Shown here piece by piece: positions 24,501-32,500 of a stretch of 64,000 bases of DNA. The notes below the pieces were generated by a model. It made no database searches and was not told the origin of the DNA. It worked only from the letters and a program-made list of their open reading frames with translations. The DNA is from Henricia sp. BOLD:AAB3569 (taxonomy: Eukaryota; Echinodermata; Asteroidea; Spinulosida; Echinasteridae), in the NCBI GenBank assembly GCA_037783545.1, contig JBBELK010000368.1, positions 806,001 through 870,000 on the forward strand. Reading direction: 5' to 3'. Made by a program: the position numbers and the translations under genes. Each line of letters begins with the position of its first letter. Position 1 is the first letter of the stretch.

Positions 24501-26042
24501 AAGTTTCAGTTGTTCTGAAGAGATAACTTCGGCCCCAAAAGGGGTTACAAATAGTGTGACAACATGCCTTTCTAAAAACCCCGTGTAAACATTTCCAATA
24601 CGCTCGTATCTGGGACGACCTAAAATGTAACACAAGTGTCCGTCCTGTTACTATTGGAAATTTGTACACAGGGTTTTTAGAAAGGCATGTTGTCACACTA
24701 TTTGTAACCCTTTTGGGGCCTAAGTTATTTCTTGAGAACAACTGAAACTTATTTCTTTTATTTTGAGACCAGACAAAGGTATTTCCTCAAAAATATGGTC
24801 TGTGTTGCCAAAATTCCCCCTTTACTGTGGAAAGACCCACATGTAACAATCATTTTTTTAAAGTAGGCCTACTATCCATGGGACGAAAACAGGAAATTTG
24901 CAATTTCCAATTTGGATGTGGAAGCAAAAAGAGTGGTATAATCACTGCACATGCTTTATGTAACCATGGAGGAAGAAACACATGTGTTTCTTCCTCCATG
25001 ATGTAACCGGATAAATTAGTTTACATATTAAACATCAGTGTTTTTTTTACAATATTCCTAAAAATATACGGATTGAGAGTGCGAAATGGTAAGAGTTGGG
25101 AAGTTGATCAGAAATTTTAAATTAAAATAAAACAGGTAATTTCATTAAGTTTAATATGGGGCTATAGGCCTACCGAGCAAATATGCAAAATTTTAGTTTA
25201 ATCACAACTTGAAAATTTATTTTGTAAGTAAGTTGAGATCAAAATATTCACATGACGGCTTCATTTGACTGCATCAGAGGCCTAAACTTAAGATTAGCCC
25301 GAGTAACTTGGACGCCTACAATATATCGCTTTTTTTCATGGGGACGTGGTATGCGATATATGTAGGGTCCAATGTTGAGGGCCTCAACGAGTATCCATTA
25401 ATTCCCAGCTCTCACACGCCCCCAAAAAAGCAACAGTTTTCACCCTCAAAATGGCCACAAATACACATCTGAGGAACAAATGGGTATTGAGGTTTAAGCT
25501 GAGGTGTAACTTACTTACCTTTCTGTCCGATTTCGAGACCGTTTCTTCCGTTACAAATTTCTAGTGTGACACGCACGCATCGTTTGAATGATGCACGCAA
25601 TTTTTTCGGTCTTCATACTATTTAAATAAACATTTATTTTCACTTAGTTTTTAGCTCAATTTCAAATTTCTTCATAAAAATGAAGAACAACATTTAGGAC
25701 AAAATTATTTAAACAAAAACTGACAAAAACTTATGCACCTATCAATTGTTCCCCCCATATCCCCCCCCCCCCCCCCCCCCAACCCCCTGCTACCCCACCT
25801 AAGAGGGGATTGTCACCCCTGGGGCAACATTTATCAAAATCCCCAACCTTGGGTGCAAAACATGGGCAAAATGCCCCACCCTGGGGCATGAAAAATGTGA
25901 CCAAATCCCCATCTAGGGGGTCGGGCAGTGCGGGGGGTGGGGGGAGGGGGCGGGGGAAACAATTGATAGGTGCATTAAACATATGCCTACCTGCCGCAAT
26001 CACCGCAAGCAGAATAAGGAAGGCTCCAGTCGTCATCTCCAT
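9557..26042 (-). CDS. CD164: CD164/endolyn-type sialomucin, three recognised exons
   Basis: Exons (- strand): 26042-25991, signal peptide MEMTTGAFLILLAVIAA, donor GCAG|gtaggc; 10844-10740, Thr/Pro-rich, acceptor after a pyrimidine tract, donor CTG|gtaagg; 9852-9557, mucin stalk, membrane segment and tail. All joins are phase 1, so the exons can be spliced in frame. The last exon reads a T/S/P/G-rich stalk with ATSPGGTTSP-type repeats, then FNAPSFIGGIVLGISITVIL as membrane entry, YGFYKTRRDKNYHTL and stop. The SFIGGIVL start of the membrane helix and the NYHTL end (a YxxL-type lysosomal/endocytic sorting signal) are hallmarks of CD164. The family's cysteine-rich luminal exons between the two mucin parts were not found in the roughly 15-kb gap; they may be there unrecognised. 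The gene runs convergent to TERF and head to head with CSTF2. The lectin at 12896 lies in its gap on the other strand. The role (lysosomal/cell-surface sialomucin, adhesion) comes from the family. Confidence 0.82.
9899..10300. mobile_element. MITE, GCAGTATACATGATTGGTA family (copy 1)
   Basis: Starts TAAAGGCAGTATACATGATT and ends with the inverse AATCATGTATACTATCTTTA. The body holds repeated TTCGCCCCAAACCA words in both orientations. Copies are at 22231-22753 (inverted) and 42234-42742. Confidence 0.75.
10430..10545 (+). repeat. Retroelement-like fragment with CTGATGA...GAAAC core (possible hammerhead relic)
   Basis: CTGATGA at 10445-10451 is followed by a predicted hairpin (GGCC..GCA..TGC..GGTC) and then GAAACGTCG at 10472-10480. 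This order is that of a hammerhead ribozyme core and of the terminal repeats of Penelope-like elements. A related fragment is at about 8695-8755 on the - strand. Stem III and the cleavage triplet are not convincing. Confidence 0.3.
10970..11291. mobile_element. MITE with GTCCGCATTTGGACTTTTT-type ends
   Basis: Left GTCCGCATTTGGACTTTTT and right AAAAAAGTCCAATGCAGAC are inverted. An internal copy of GTCTGCACTGGACTTA is at about 11092. The 80-codon frame within (11018-11260) is accounted for by this repeat. Confidence 0.55.
11291..12225 (+). repeat. Dispersed repeat (ACGATT..AACAGCATTACAT..TTGGGGCTTTA), interrupted by a nested element
   Basis: Shares its body with 16155-16510, 23235-23555 and the - strand of 60040-60400; partial copies are at 34347-34430 and 39080-39122. 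Typical landmarks are AAGAATAATGTTGAT, CTGCCTTGTA, TCTGCAGACAA, and an end TAACTGCAAATGATGTATTG. This copy is split at CAAATG by the insertion 11604-12201. Confidence 0.65.
11604..12201. mobile_element. 598-bp TIR element with CAAATG target duplication
   Basis: Left end TGACCCGGTACAACG then GTAATCAGGAATAAGTCGC; right end GCGACTTATTCCTGATTAC then ATTGTACATGGTCA. Roughly 33-bp inverted repeats with a few mismatches. CAAATG flanks both sides (11598-11603, 12202-12207). Contains a (GAAT)n microsatellite at about 11911-11950. No transposase. Confidence 0.8.
12226..12895 (+). promoter_or_regulatory. Upstream region of the lectin gene, with a likely 5' UTR intron acceptor at 12870
   Basis: Just upstream of the lectin start, TTTCTTTCAG ending at 12870 is a good 3' splice site, suggesting a non-coding first exon further up. 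12383-12422 is a CCCCTCC tract. Nothing else recognised. Confidence 0.4.
12896..13420 (+). CDS. Secreted C-type lectin with QPD motif, 174 aa
   Basis: Single open frame. MVQIGQHVCVVATLFLFVLD is a signal peptide (about residues 1-22). The C-type lectin domain then runs to about residue 160: CPLGWLEWNRTCY at its start, W..V..FCRSMGARMAVP, E.N.FM, WIGCTDRDLEGKWVC, QPDN, DFAVM, LWGDY and FCEM. QPD in the loop usually goes with Ca-dependent galactose binding, and the WxD position (WGDY) is close to canonical. Odd: the two inner cysteines of most C-type lectin domains (before the VM strand and after W-x-D) are absent, while a Cys pair in WIGC...WVC is present. The tail repeats CEMKPT twice and ends CDTRAIC. 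AATAAA follows at 13507. The frame lies in the CD164 gap on the opposite strand. Innate recognition of glycans is inferred from the family. Confidence 0.85.
   Translation: MVQIGQHVCVVATLFLFVLDQAATVKHCPLGWLEWNRTCYMMLSTPMTWGDVQQFCRSMGARMAVPSSHEENLFMDKLVKKMGNSMWIGCTDRDLEGKWVCGEDTIPGTGYRSWNTGIRQPDNRPFGLDGRDADFAVMGGDKLWGDYPDQPVHSFCEMKPTCEMKPTCDTRAIC
13507..13512 (+). terminator. Poly(A) signal of the lectin gene
   Basis: AATAAA 87 nt past the stop, with a second AATAAA a few bases on (TTTAATAAAC). Confidence 0.6.
13640..14285 (-). repeat. tRNA-derived SINE whose A-box segment is tandemly amplified (about 7 units of 78 bp)
   Basis: The flank GGTGCTTAATCACCA..GAAATGAAA and a tRNA-like B-box remnant (GGATTCAAACCC, antisense) at about 13708-13720 match the full SINE at 47700-47860. 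Next to it, units containing (antisense) GCTCTACCAGCTGAGCTATG, an A-box-like tRNA D-arm, are repeated head to tail every 78 bp or so. Since 78 is divisible by 3 the repeats keep frames open on both strands; these are not genes. Confidence 0.8.
14371..14400. repeat. (ATAC)n microsatellite
   Basis: Seven ATAC units. 14401-14795 holds nothing recognisable. Confidence 0.9.
14948..15718 (+). mobile_element. Deleted PIF/Harbinger transposon, 3-bp CAG duplication
   Basis: Terminal inverted repeats GGGCCGATTTCACTAACG and CGTTAGAATG..TTAGTGAAATCGGCCC, with CGATGATCGC words at both ends. CAG flanks both sides (14945-14947, 15719-15721), a 3-bp duplication as PIF/Harbinger transposases make. It carries the N-terminal part of a Harbinger transposase (15190-15485). 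Confidence 0.8.
15190..15651 (+). pseudogene. Truncated PIF/Harbinger transposase (HARBI1-like N-terminus)
   Basis: A 153-codon frame. Residues about 24-75 read RERVFRDRTNSLDSYND..., then YYRFTRNGVMRIIDILEPHL and RPSTLRSHAIDATVQV. This fits the region before the catalytic core in HARBI1-like proteins (F...YRF.R..I..LI..L.P.L.P.T.RS.AI....QVL). After about residue 82 similarity stops and no DDE triad follows before the element ends, so this is an inactive internal-deletion derivative. The true start of the ancestral protein is uncertain. Confidence 0.7.
16155..16510 (+). repeat. Dispersed repeat, same family as 11291-12225
   Basis: Uninterrupted copy: ACGATTATAAAACATTT, AACAGCATTACAT, GTCTGCAGACAA, GGGTAACTGCAAATG, ending GGGCTTTAG. 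Confidence 0.65.
16940..17405 (+). repeat. Dispersed repeat (AAGGAGC..CCTCCCCAAAATACTATCC) family
   Basis: Recurs at 24845-25085 (+), 48333-48715 (-), 55850-56500 (+) and 47858-48015 (-, partial). Landmarks: CCAGAAAATGGATTT, CAATTTGGATGTG, ATACGGATTGAGAG, TATGACAAATGATATGG. 16511-16939 shows nothing coding. Confidence 0.65.
17410..17847. mobile_element. MITE with GGGTAATTCCCAAAATTAGG ends
   Basis: Near-perfect inverted ends of about 28 bp (GGGTAATTCCCAAAATTAGG / CCTAATTTTGGGAATTACCC). No coding frame. Confidence 0.8.
17940..18330 (+). repeat. Diverged repeat related to the 11291/16155 family
   Basis: Carries the same block order (AAGATGAAACATTTTA, GTAAACTAGCC, TAGATGCATC..GCTTCAGAAAACC, TTGTCAATTTCT, TTGTCAACTC). 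A second diverged copy starts near 30625. Confidence 0.5.
18540..18755. repeat. CAAGTC/GACTTG short-repeat patch
   Basis: Dense CAAGTCC, CACAAGTC and GACTCGACTACAACC words, as at 3612-3800 and 34480-34580. The GTCGTCAAGTCCATCACAAG / GACTTGTGGTGGACTCGAC ends are inverted, so this may be a small foldback element. Confidence 0.5.
19081..19215 (-). repeat. 3' part of the SINE found whole at 40186-40390
   Basis: The - strand carries TTCGGGAAAGCACTGAGTG, TAATTTACGTCAGGTAAGG, TTAACATTCATTCTCCCCGA in the same order as the tail of 40186-40390. The tRNA-like head is missing. Confidence 0.6.
19341..20222. repeat. Long inverted repeat (arms about 350 bp, spacer about 64 bp) with GGCTGCGTTCG ends
   Basis: Arm 19447-19798 is the imperfect reverse complement of 19862-20218. 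Matching landmarks are GCAGTTCTCGTTACTC / GAGTAACGAGAACTG, GGATTTTTGGTGAATTTG / CAAATTCACCAAAAATCC, and GTAAGAGCACACTCCC / GGGAGTGTGCTCTTAC. A further inverted block (19341-19442 with 19800-19861) shares the ends. No coding frame. Confidence 0.8.
20820..21850. repeat. GGCCAA-rich tandem repeat (about 115-120 bp units), split by a nested TIR element
   Basis: Units contain GGGCATGCTGGCCAAGTTGG, CCTCAGAAAGTGTATATC, TTGAAGGGG(G/T)ATC and CAGGGCATGAGGCC; four to five copies lie between 20830 and 21297 and one remnant after 21798. The interruption is the element 21303-21798. Confidence 0.7.
21303..21798. mobile_element. TIR element with CACCGCGTTTACAC / GTGTAAACGGGGTG ends
   Basis: The inverted ends flank GAATCGGCAAAGGTG- and TTCGGCAAAGGCGAA-type repeats and CGCAATTGCGGGGTT palindromic words. 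It lies within one unit of the surrounding tandem array. Confidence 0.65.
22231..22753. mobile_element. MITE, GCAGTATACAT family (copy 2, inverted)
   Basis: Starts TTTAAAGATAGTATACATGA and ends TGTATACTGCCTTTAA. It contains AAATGGTTTTGGGGCGAA-type words repeated in tandem and inverted. Confidence 0.75.
23235..23555 (+). repeat. Dispersed repeat, same family as 11291-12225 (intact target site)
   Basis: Reads through AACTGCAAATGATGTATTGG without interruption; this is the empty site matching the insertion at 11604-12201. Confidence 0.65.
23566..24093. mobile_element. MITE with ATTTTTTTACTTTATGTCAC ends
   Basis: ATTTTTTTACTTTATGTCAC and GTGACATAAAGTAAAAAAAT are perfect inverses; the similarity runs inward (AATTTAAGGAAAAT / ATTTTCCTTAAATT). 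Frames inside overlap on both strands and are not genes. Confidence 0.75.
24100..24356. other. No feature recognised
   Basis: Short frames only, with no splice-bounded exon. Confidence 0.3.
24385..24835. mobile_element. Large inverted-repeat element (arms about 190 bp)
   Basis: The left arm (GTCTTTCCATGGTAAAGGGG, ACAGACCATATTTT, AAGTTTCAGTTGTTCT, AAAAGGGGTTACAAATAGTG) is mirrored by the right arm (CACTATTTGTAACCCTTTT, AGAACAACTGAAACTT, AAAATATGGTCTGTGTT, CCCCCTTTACTGTGGAAAGAC). Confidence 0.7.
24845..25085 (+). repeat. Dispersed repeat, same family as 16940-17405
   Basis: CTATCCATGG, GGAAATTTGCAATTTCC, AATTTGGATGTGGAAGC and ATACGGATTGAGAGTGCG are conserved. An AAGAAACACATGTGTTTCTT perfect palindrome is at about 24973-24992. 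Confidence 0.6.
25090..25730. other. First intron of CD164 (- strand), no further feature seen
   Basis: AT-rich; no cysteine-rich CD164 exon recognised. 25300-25560 has somewhat higher complexity but no conserved frame. Confidence 0.3.
25735..25975. mobile_element. C/G-rich MITE with TGCACCTATCAATTGTT ends
   Basis: TGCACCTATCAATTGTTCCC and GGGAAACAATTGATAGGTGC are inverted ends. It contains a run of about 20 C and GGGGCA..CCCCACCCTGGGGCA words. A truncated copy lies at 2265-2402. Confidence 0.8.
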
Positions 26043-26509
26043 CTCAGATCTCTAAATGATAAACGAAGGATGCCTGTTTCAGGGTCGTATTCTTGTCTCT
26101 TTTCTTTGTGCTCTTCCCACGGTACCGGCTACGGTAAACAAACAAAACCGAGCGAGAAGCTCAGTGGTAACGGAGAAAATTAATCTTACAATCTGCACAA
26201 AAACACCGTTCTAATAAAATGACCGAAACACGTAACGGCCTACATGTATGAAGCACGGAAAGTGAATTTTGTGAAGTGGAAATGCTGAGTAAAATGTTTC
26301 GTGTCACACGCAAGAAACGTCGACCGTAAATGAAGTATAGCGCCACCAACCGGTCAATTTGGGAAATTTATCTCTCGTCTGTTTCAGTCTGGTTAGCTGA
26401 CGTCTCCGCGGCAAACACGAAAACTTACCTGGAAACCAGACTGAGAGTACACGCGAGCCGGTACGTCGAGAAAAACTCGTTTCAAACTTTGCCAATTGTT
26501 AACAATAAA
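26043..26509. promoter_or_regulatory. Shared 5' region between CD164 (-) and CSTF2 (+)
   Basis: Only 467 bp separate the two start codons, which point away from each other, so both promoters and 5' UTRs must lie here or overlap. The stretch is richer in CpG than the surroundings (CGTCGACC, CGGTACGTCGAG). No TATA box was seen close to either start. The bidirectional promoter is inferred from geometry. Confidence 0.5.
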
Positions 26510-29500
26510 ATGACAGCAATGGAAAGATCTCTGCGCTCAGTATTTGGTAAGATAATTTGTAAAAGCACTAGCACATCCTTGTAATTTACAGCATTTTGTG
26601 TGGGCTGTTTGTGTGGGCTTAATGTTACAGTAGTCAGTAGTGTTAGCGTTTTGGGATAACTTGTCTATTGAGACAACTCGACTTAGTCTTAGGCTAACCT
26701 TCAGACAATTCGACAGTCGGGACAACTCGACCATAAGGACAACCCAACCATCACTAATCAGAACAACAGTTGAGGCGTTGAAACGGTCAAGTTTTATAAA
26801 TGGTCGAGTGTTAGAAACGGTCGAGTCGTCCAAATCAAATGGTCAGCTCGAGTCGTCTAAACGGTTAAATTATCGAAACGGTCGAGTTGTCCAAATGGTT
26901 AAATTATCGAAATGGTCGAGTTGTCCAAATGGTCGAGTTGTTGACACGGTTGAGTTGTCCAAATGATCGAGTTGTCTAAACGATGGGTTGTTGAAACAGT
27001 CGAGTTGTCGAAATGATTGTTGTAAAAATGGTCGAGTTGTCTTGAAAGATAGTTTGATTCCAAGCAACTCCCTTGTTTTACAAGCTAATTTCCAACTTTC
27101 CTTCAAAATAATAAGATATTCCTATTTTTTGTTTCGAAGTGGGCAACATCCCCTATGATGCCACTGAAGAAAAGCTGAAAGACATCTTCTCCGAGGTCGG
27201 TCCAGTTATCAGCTTTCGTCTCGTCTACGATCGCGAGTCGGGCAAACCCAAGGGCTATGGGTTCTGCGAGTACAAAGACCAGGAGACCGCCCTAAGTGCG
27301 ATGCGCAACTTGAATGGGTACGAGCTGAATGGCCGAGCTTTGAGAGTCGACAATGCTGCCAGCGAAAAGAACAAAGAAGAATTGAAAAGTGAGTGATTTT
27401 TATTATTTTATGATAAGAATTTACAAGTCGGACATCACAATATTTTTCTTAAAATGACTAATTAGCCATCAGTAACTTGTGCAGATCTAAACAGAAAAAC
27501 AAAAAGTTGTCCGGAAAAAAATATAAGGATTTTACTTGGAAAAACTTCGAAGTTTTTCAACCAGTCTCATATGTCCGACTTGTAAATTCTAAAAAAGTGT
27601 TTTCTAAAAAACGTTTTTCTATCAAATCTGTACTTATTTATGCTTAATTAGTAATTTTAAGCAAAATTATTAATGATAAACTTCTCAGTTCTCACCAAAT
27701 TCTTTACATTCTTTCAAACAGGTTTCAACTTCAGACAACGTTTTAAAATATCAGTTAATTTGCTATTATTTTAGGTATTAAATTAATCCATTTTGTTTGT
27801 TCTTTTTGTACTCTAGATCTAGTTCCAGCTGCACCAGCAAGTGAAGTAAGTTTTCTTAAAATATCCTAATTTTTTTCAACAAAATTTGTCTTGTACACAG
27901 TATAAAGGAAACTGGTACGCTAATTTATTCTTAAACTCCAGTACACTCATTTACACTGTTCATTGTAAAAATTAAAAAAAGACAAATAATACACTAAATG
28001 CGATATCTTAATCACCATTGAAATGAAACAACAAACTTGGAATGAGAGAAAAATCTAAAAATTTGAACCCGAGACCCCCGACTCACTGGGCACATGCTCT
28101 ATCAGCTGAGCTATGAGGCACAGTGGTATACTCCCTCAAGTTTGTCCCCAAGACCTCTGACACACAGGGCAGATACTCTATTAGCTGAGCTATGAGGCAC
28201 AGTGGTATACCCCCTAAGGTTTCCCCAAGACCTCCGACACACTGGGCTGGTGCTCTACTAGCTGAGCTATGAGGCACAGTGGTATGGTACACTCCGTCAG
28301 GTTTCCCCAAGACCTCTGACACACCAGGCAGATGCTCTACCAACTGAGCTATGAGGCGCAGTGGTATACTCCATCAGATTTCCCTAAGACCTCTGACACA
28401 CCAGTCACATGCTCTACCAGCTGAGCTAAGAGGCACAGTGGTATAGTCCCTCAGGTTTCCTGAGAACACCTGACTCACTGGGCACATGCTCTATCAGCTG
28501 AGCTATGAGGCACAGTGGTATACTCCCTCAAGTTTGTCCCCAAGACCTCTGACACACAGGGCAGATACTCTATTAGCTGAGCTATGAGGCACAGTGGTAT
28601 ACCCCCTAAGGTTTTCCCCAAGACCTCCGACACACTGGGCTGATGCTCTACTAGCTGAGCTATGAGGCACAGTGGTATGGTACACTCCGTCAGGTTTCCC
28701 CAAGACCTCTGACACACCAGGCAGATGCTCTACCAACTGAGCTATGAGGCGCAGTGGTATACTCCATCAGATTTCCCTAAGACCTCTGACACACCAGTCA
28801 CATGCTCTACCAGCTGAGCTAAGAGGCACAGTGGTATAGTCCCTCAGGTTTCCTGAGAACACCTGACACACCGGGCAGATGCTCTACCAGCTGAGCTATG
28901 AGACACAGTGGTATACTCCTTAGGTTTCCGCAAGAACCCTGACACACCAGGCAGATGCTCTACCAGCTGACCTATGAGGCACAGTGGTATACCCCCTCGG
29001 GTTTCCCCCAAGACCTCTTACACACCAGGCAGATGCCCTACAAGCTGAGCTATGAGACACAGTGGTATACTCCCTCAGGTTTCCCCCAAGACCTCTTACA
29101 CACCAGGCAGATGCCCTACAAGCTGACCTATGAGGCACAGTGGTATACTCCCTCGGGTTTCCCCCAAGACCTCTTACACACCAGGCAGATGCCCTACAAG
29201 CTGAGCTATGAGACACAGTGGTATACTCCCTCAGGTTTCCCCCAAGACCTCCGACACACCAGGCAGATGCCCTACCAGCTGAGCTATGAGGCACAGTGGT
29301 ATACCCCCTCGGGTTTCCCCCAAGACCTCTTACACACCAGGCAGATGCCCTACAAGCTGAGCTATTGGACACAGTGGTATACTCCCTCAGGTTTTCCCTA
29401 TGAACCCAATTTTTCTCTTAGCGTTGCATACACTGTAAAAAGACAAACCGCCAATTGTTCTGTAAACAGTTTATTAAGTAGAGCATCTTTTAAAAAAATA

Positions 29501-32500
29501 ATTTGTATAACCTTTTTCAGTCTCCTTTCGGTGAGGACGTCCTGCCACAAGAGGCCCCAGAAGCGATCTCAAAGGCTGTGGCTAGCTTGCCCCCCGAACA
29601 GATGTTTGAACTCATGAAACAAATGAAGGTAGGTTTGTATGTTGGTCCTGCAAAATTTTGCCTGAATCCTCCAAAATTCTGGCATCCTTTTGAAGTTGCC
29701 CTCCAAATTTCATTCTCCCTCAATCATTAAAAATTATCTTCTTAACAGTAACTCAACCGTAATCTTCCAAAGTAATCCTGGGGCCAATTTCATAAAGTTG
29801 GGTTCAAATCCCAGTTAGGGCATTGCAATTTTCTCGTGTTTCTAAATTCATCTTTCAATGCATAGTTCCGATTTTGCCCAGTTAACCCCGCCCCCTTGGA
29901 CATTGTTGCTATGGCTCACACGCTATTGTCAAAAATGGCGACACACTACGCACAAAGCAATGGGACTTTCAACGGAAAGCACAGATTCATTGAAGAAAAC
30001 TCAAAGGTATTCATATTTCAGGGTCGACAGTTATCTTAGAACACACTGAGTAAAGGGCCAGTAATACAGGGATGTCATATCATCACGAAATATAGCTTTC
30101 GTACCTTTGAACAACGAAACGACCGGCCTTGAAACCAAAATTTCAACCGATCGTCGCATACAACATTGTACAAATTGTATGGGGCCGGCAGAACATATCG
30201 CGTGATCATAGATCATGTTGTTGTGAGCGTACAGTGCACTTTGACCTATGTGGGTGACATCTTCTAGCTCTGTTGTGATTGGTCGGCGGGTTCGGTTGAT
30301 TGACAGGTCGGAACTATGCATTATCAATCCTATCATATATATACCTTCAAAGCTGTTTAGCAGAAAAATGCTTAATGCAAAACATTTTTTGCTTTTATAA
30401 AAATGGGTTAGCAGTCCAAATCGTATGTGATGTGTATTGCAGTTGACTGTTTATCTGCTACTGTTTCTAAAATGAACAAGTTGACATACAAATTTGGTTG
30501 GTAACCCATTTTACAAATCAAATAAACTCTGTGCTAAGCAATTTTTTTGTGCTAACACCGCCATGAAATTGGCCCAAGATCATCAAAAATTCTTGAGAAT
30601 CGGAGCTGGTTTAGGTTAAAGATTCAATGTATCATTAACAAGATGAAACATTTTATAGATTGCTAAAATAAGGGCATAACATATCTAAAGAAGAGTGTTG
30701 GTAAACTAGCCTGCAGAAATTTAAGCTACATAGTAGGTTTGGGTGATTCCACTCGGGAACCGAGTAGTATCGATTCTACCTTAAGAATCGGAATCGCGAT
30801 TCCAGATTATTTGAGGAATTGATTCCCAGTAGGAACCGATTCCCTTTTAGCAACATTCGATTCCTACTGATAACTTGCCGATTCCAGAAATTACTTATCA
30901 ATTTCGTACCCACAACACTTGACTTCTGTAAGAGTATTCAGCCTCTGATAATTCCCACATATAGGAACGTGTGTATGGCACAGGCCGATATCATTTTATA
31001 GACGTTTAAGTGCCGCTCGGTGCTAAAAAGTAGGTCGTCATCTGCACAATATGCAGTATCATCAACGTAAGCCTGGTTTCCATATCATCGCAACAAACGC
31101 AGACTGTACCGCAAACTAGACGTAAACTGCAACACAAAGTGTTGAATCAAGTTTTAACTTGTTACGATTGTGTGTATGTTACGATTATATATGGAAACTA
31201 GGTTTTAAACACACTAAATGTAGTTGATGTGTCAGTTTAATTTTTGGCTTTGCAGATGGTGATTCAGAACAACCCAGTCGAGGCAAGAAACATGCTCCTA
31301 CAGAACCCCCAGTTAGCGTATGCCTTGCTGCAGGCGCAGGTCGTCATGCGCATTGTCAACCCTGAAATTGCTGTGGTAAGTCTGTTAACTAAACTCCTCA
31401 AAAAAAATTCGAAAAGTCAAGTTTGACTAACGATTTCTCTCTTGTTGCAAAATAATTTTCCTTGAATTTTATATCATTGGAAAGCCCTGTTATTCCTCTT
31501 TATGATGATGTGTCGTTTGTTATGATTAAGCAATTGGGGGATGTGCAGCACAGCTGAATACGGGGGCGGGTGTAAAGTGAAATGTCACAAAATGCATTGC
31601 TATTGTCAAAAAGTGTATATTCCCATCCAAAAGGGGAATGCACTGCATGACAATAGCAGTGAATTTTGCTACACCGACAGGCCGTCCACAGCCGTCAAGT
31701 TCAAAACATAGTGTTTACAGTTAACACGATATTGATTCTGTACTCAACACCTGCATCGCGCATCCGGTCACATGACATAGCAACAAAAAATTAGTGTGGC
31801 CATCTGGATACGAAGTATGCATGTAAAAGGAAGTATGCATAATGAAGTTGTTGTGTGAATTTTTTGATGTCAACCTAATTACAAAAGAAATTTTTTATAT
31901 TTTTCGTTTGTTTTGGTGTTCGGTATATTTTGATCAGACGTTACTCCACAAGCAATTGAACGTCCCCCAGCCCCTGATACCCCCCGAGCAGGCACCCCAA
32001 GGTCCACCTCAGTCCGCACCGCCGCCACCGCCGCAGCAGCAAGCTCCCCAAGCCATGTTCCAGGGCCAGGGACCAGGTATGGCTATGCTATCAGGGATAC
32101 GGGGCGGGGCCCCCGGCCCCCGCCCACAGATGGCACCGCAACTACACCTAGGCAAGTTCAGCATTTATACATATCTCTTCATTTTCTTTATTTAAAGGCC
32201 CACTGTATCATTTGCAATGACTCAAAATGTTAATCGAGTTGCCTAGAAAAAAACCTTTCTCAAAGTAAAGATTGATTTGGTAGCAACTATCCAATAAAAT
32301 GTTTCCGCCCGAGATTATATAATTTTACCAGAAAATAATCCATGAAGATGAAATTTACTCAGATCGTTTGCAAACGATTTACTTAGAAGCCCGCCCTCAT
32401 TGGATTGAAATTACTTAGTTGGTTCTCGTCTGGGCGGTCCGAAATGGGCACTGTGTACAGGCCGCACGATTCAGGCTTTGCACACTTTCAGTAGGTAGGT

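Noticed and set aside
28955..29617. 220-codon open frame on + (and a 150-codon frame on - at 28920-29372)
   Set aside because: The frames stay open because the 78-bp tandem unit is 26 codons long; the sequence is a SINE-derived array in a CSTF2 intron. Only 29521-29628 in this area is coding (CSTF2 exon 4).
31938..32195. Longer version of CSTF2 exon 6 reading on past 32076
   Set aside because: The GTATGG donor at 32077 gives phase 1, which joins exon 7 in frame; reading on would not match the next exon's phase.
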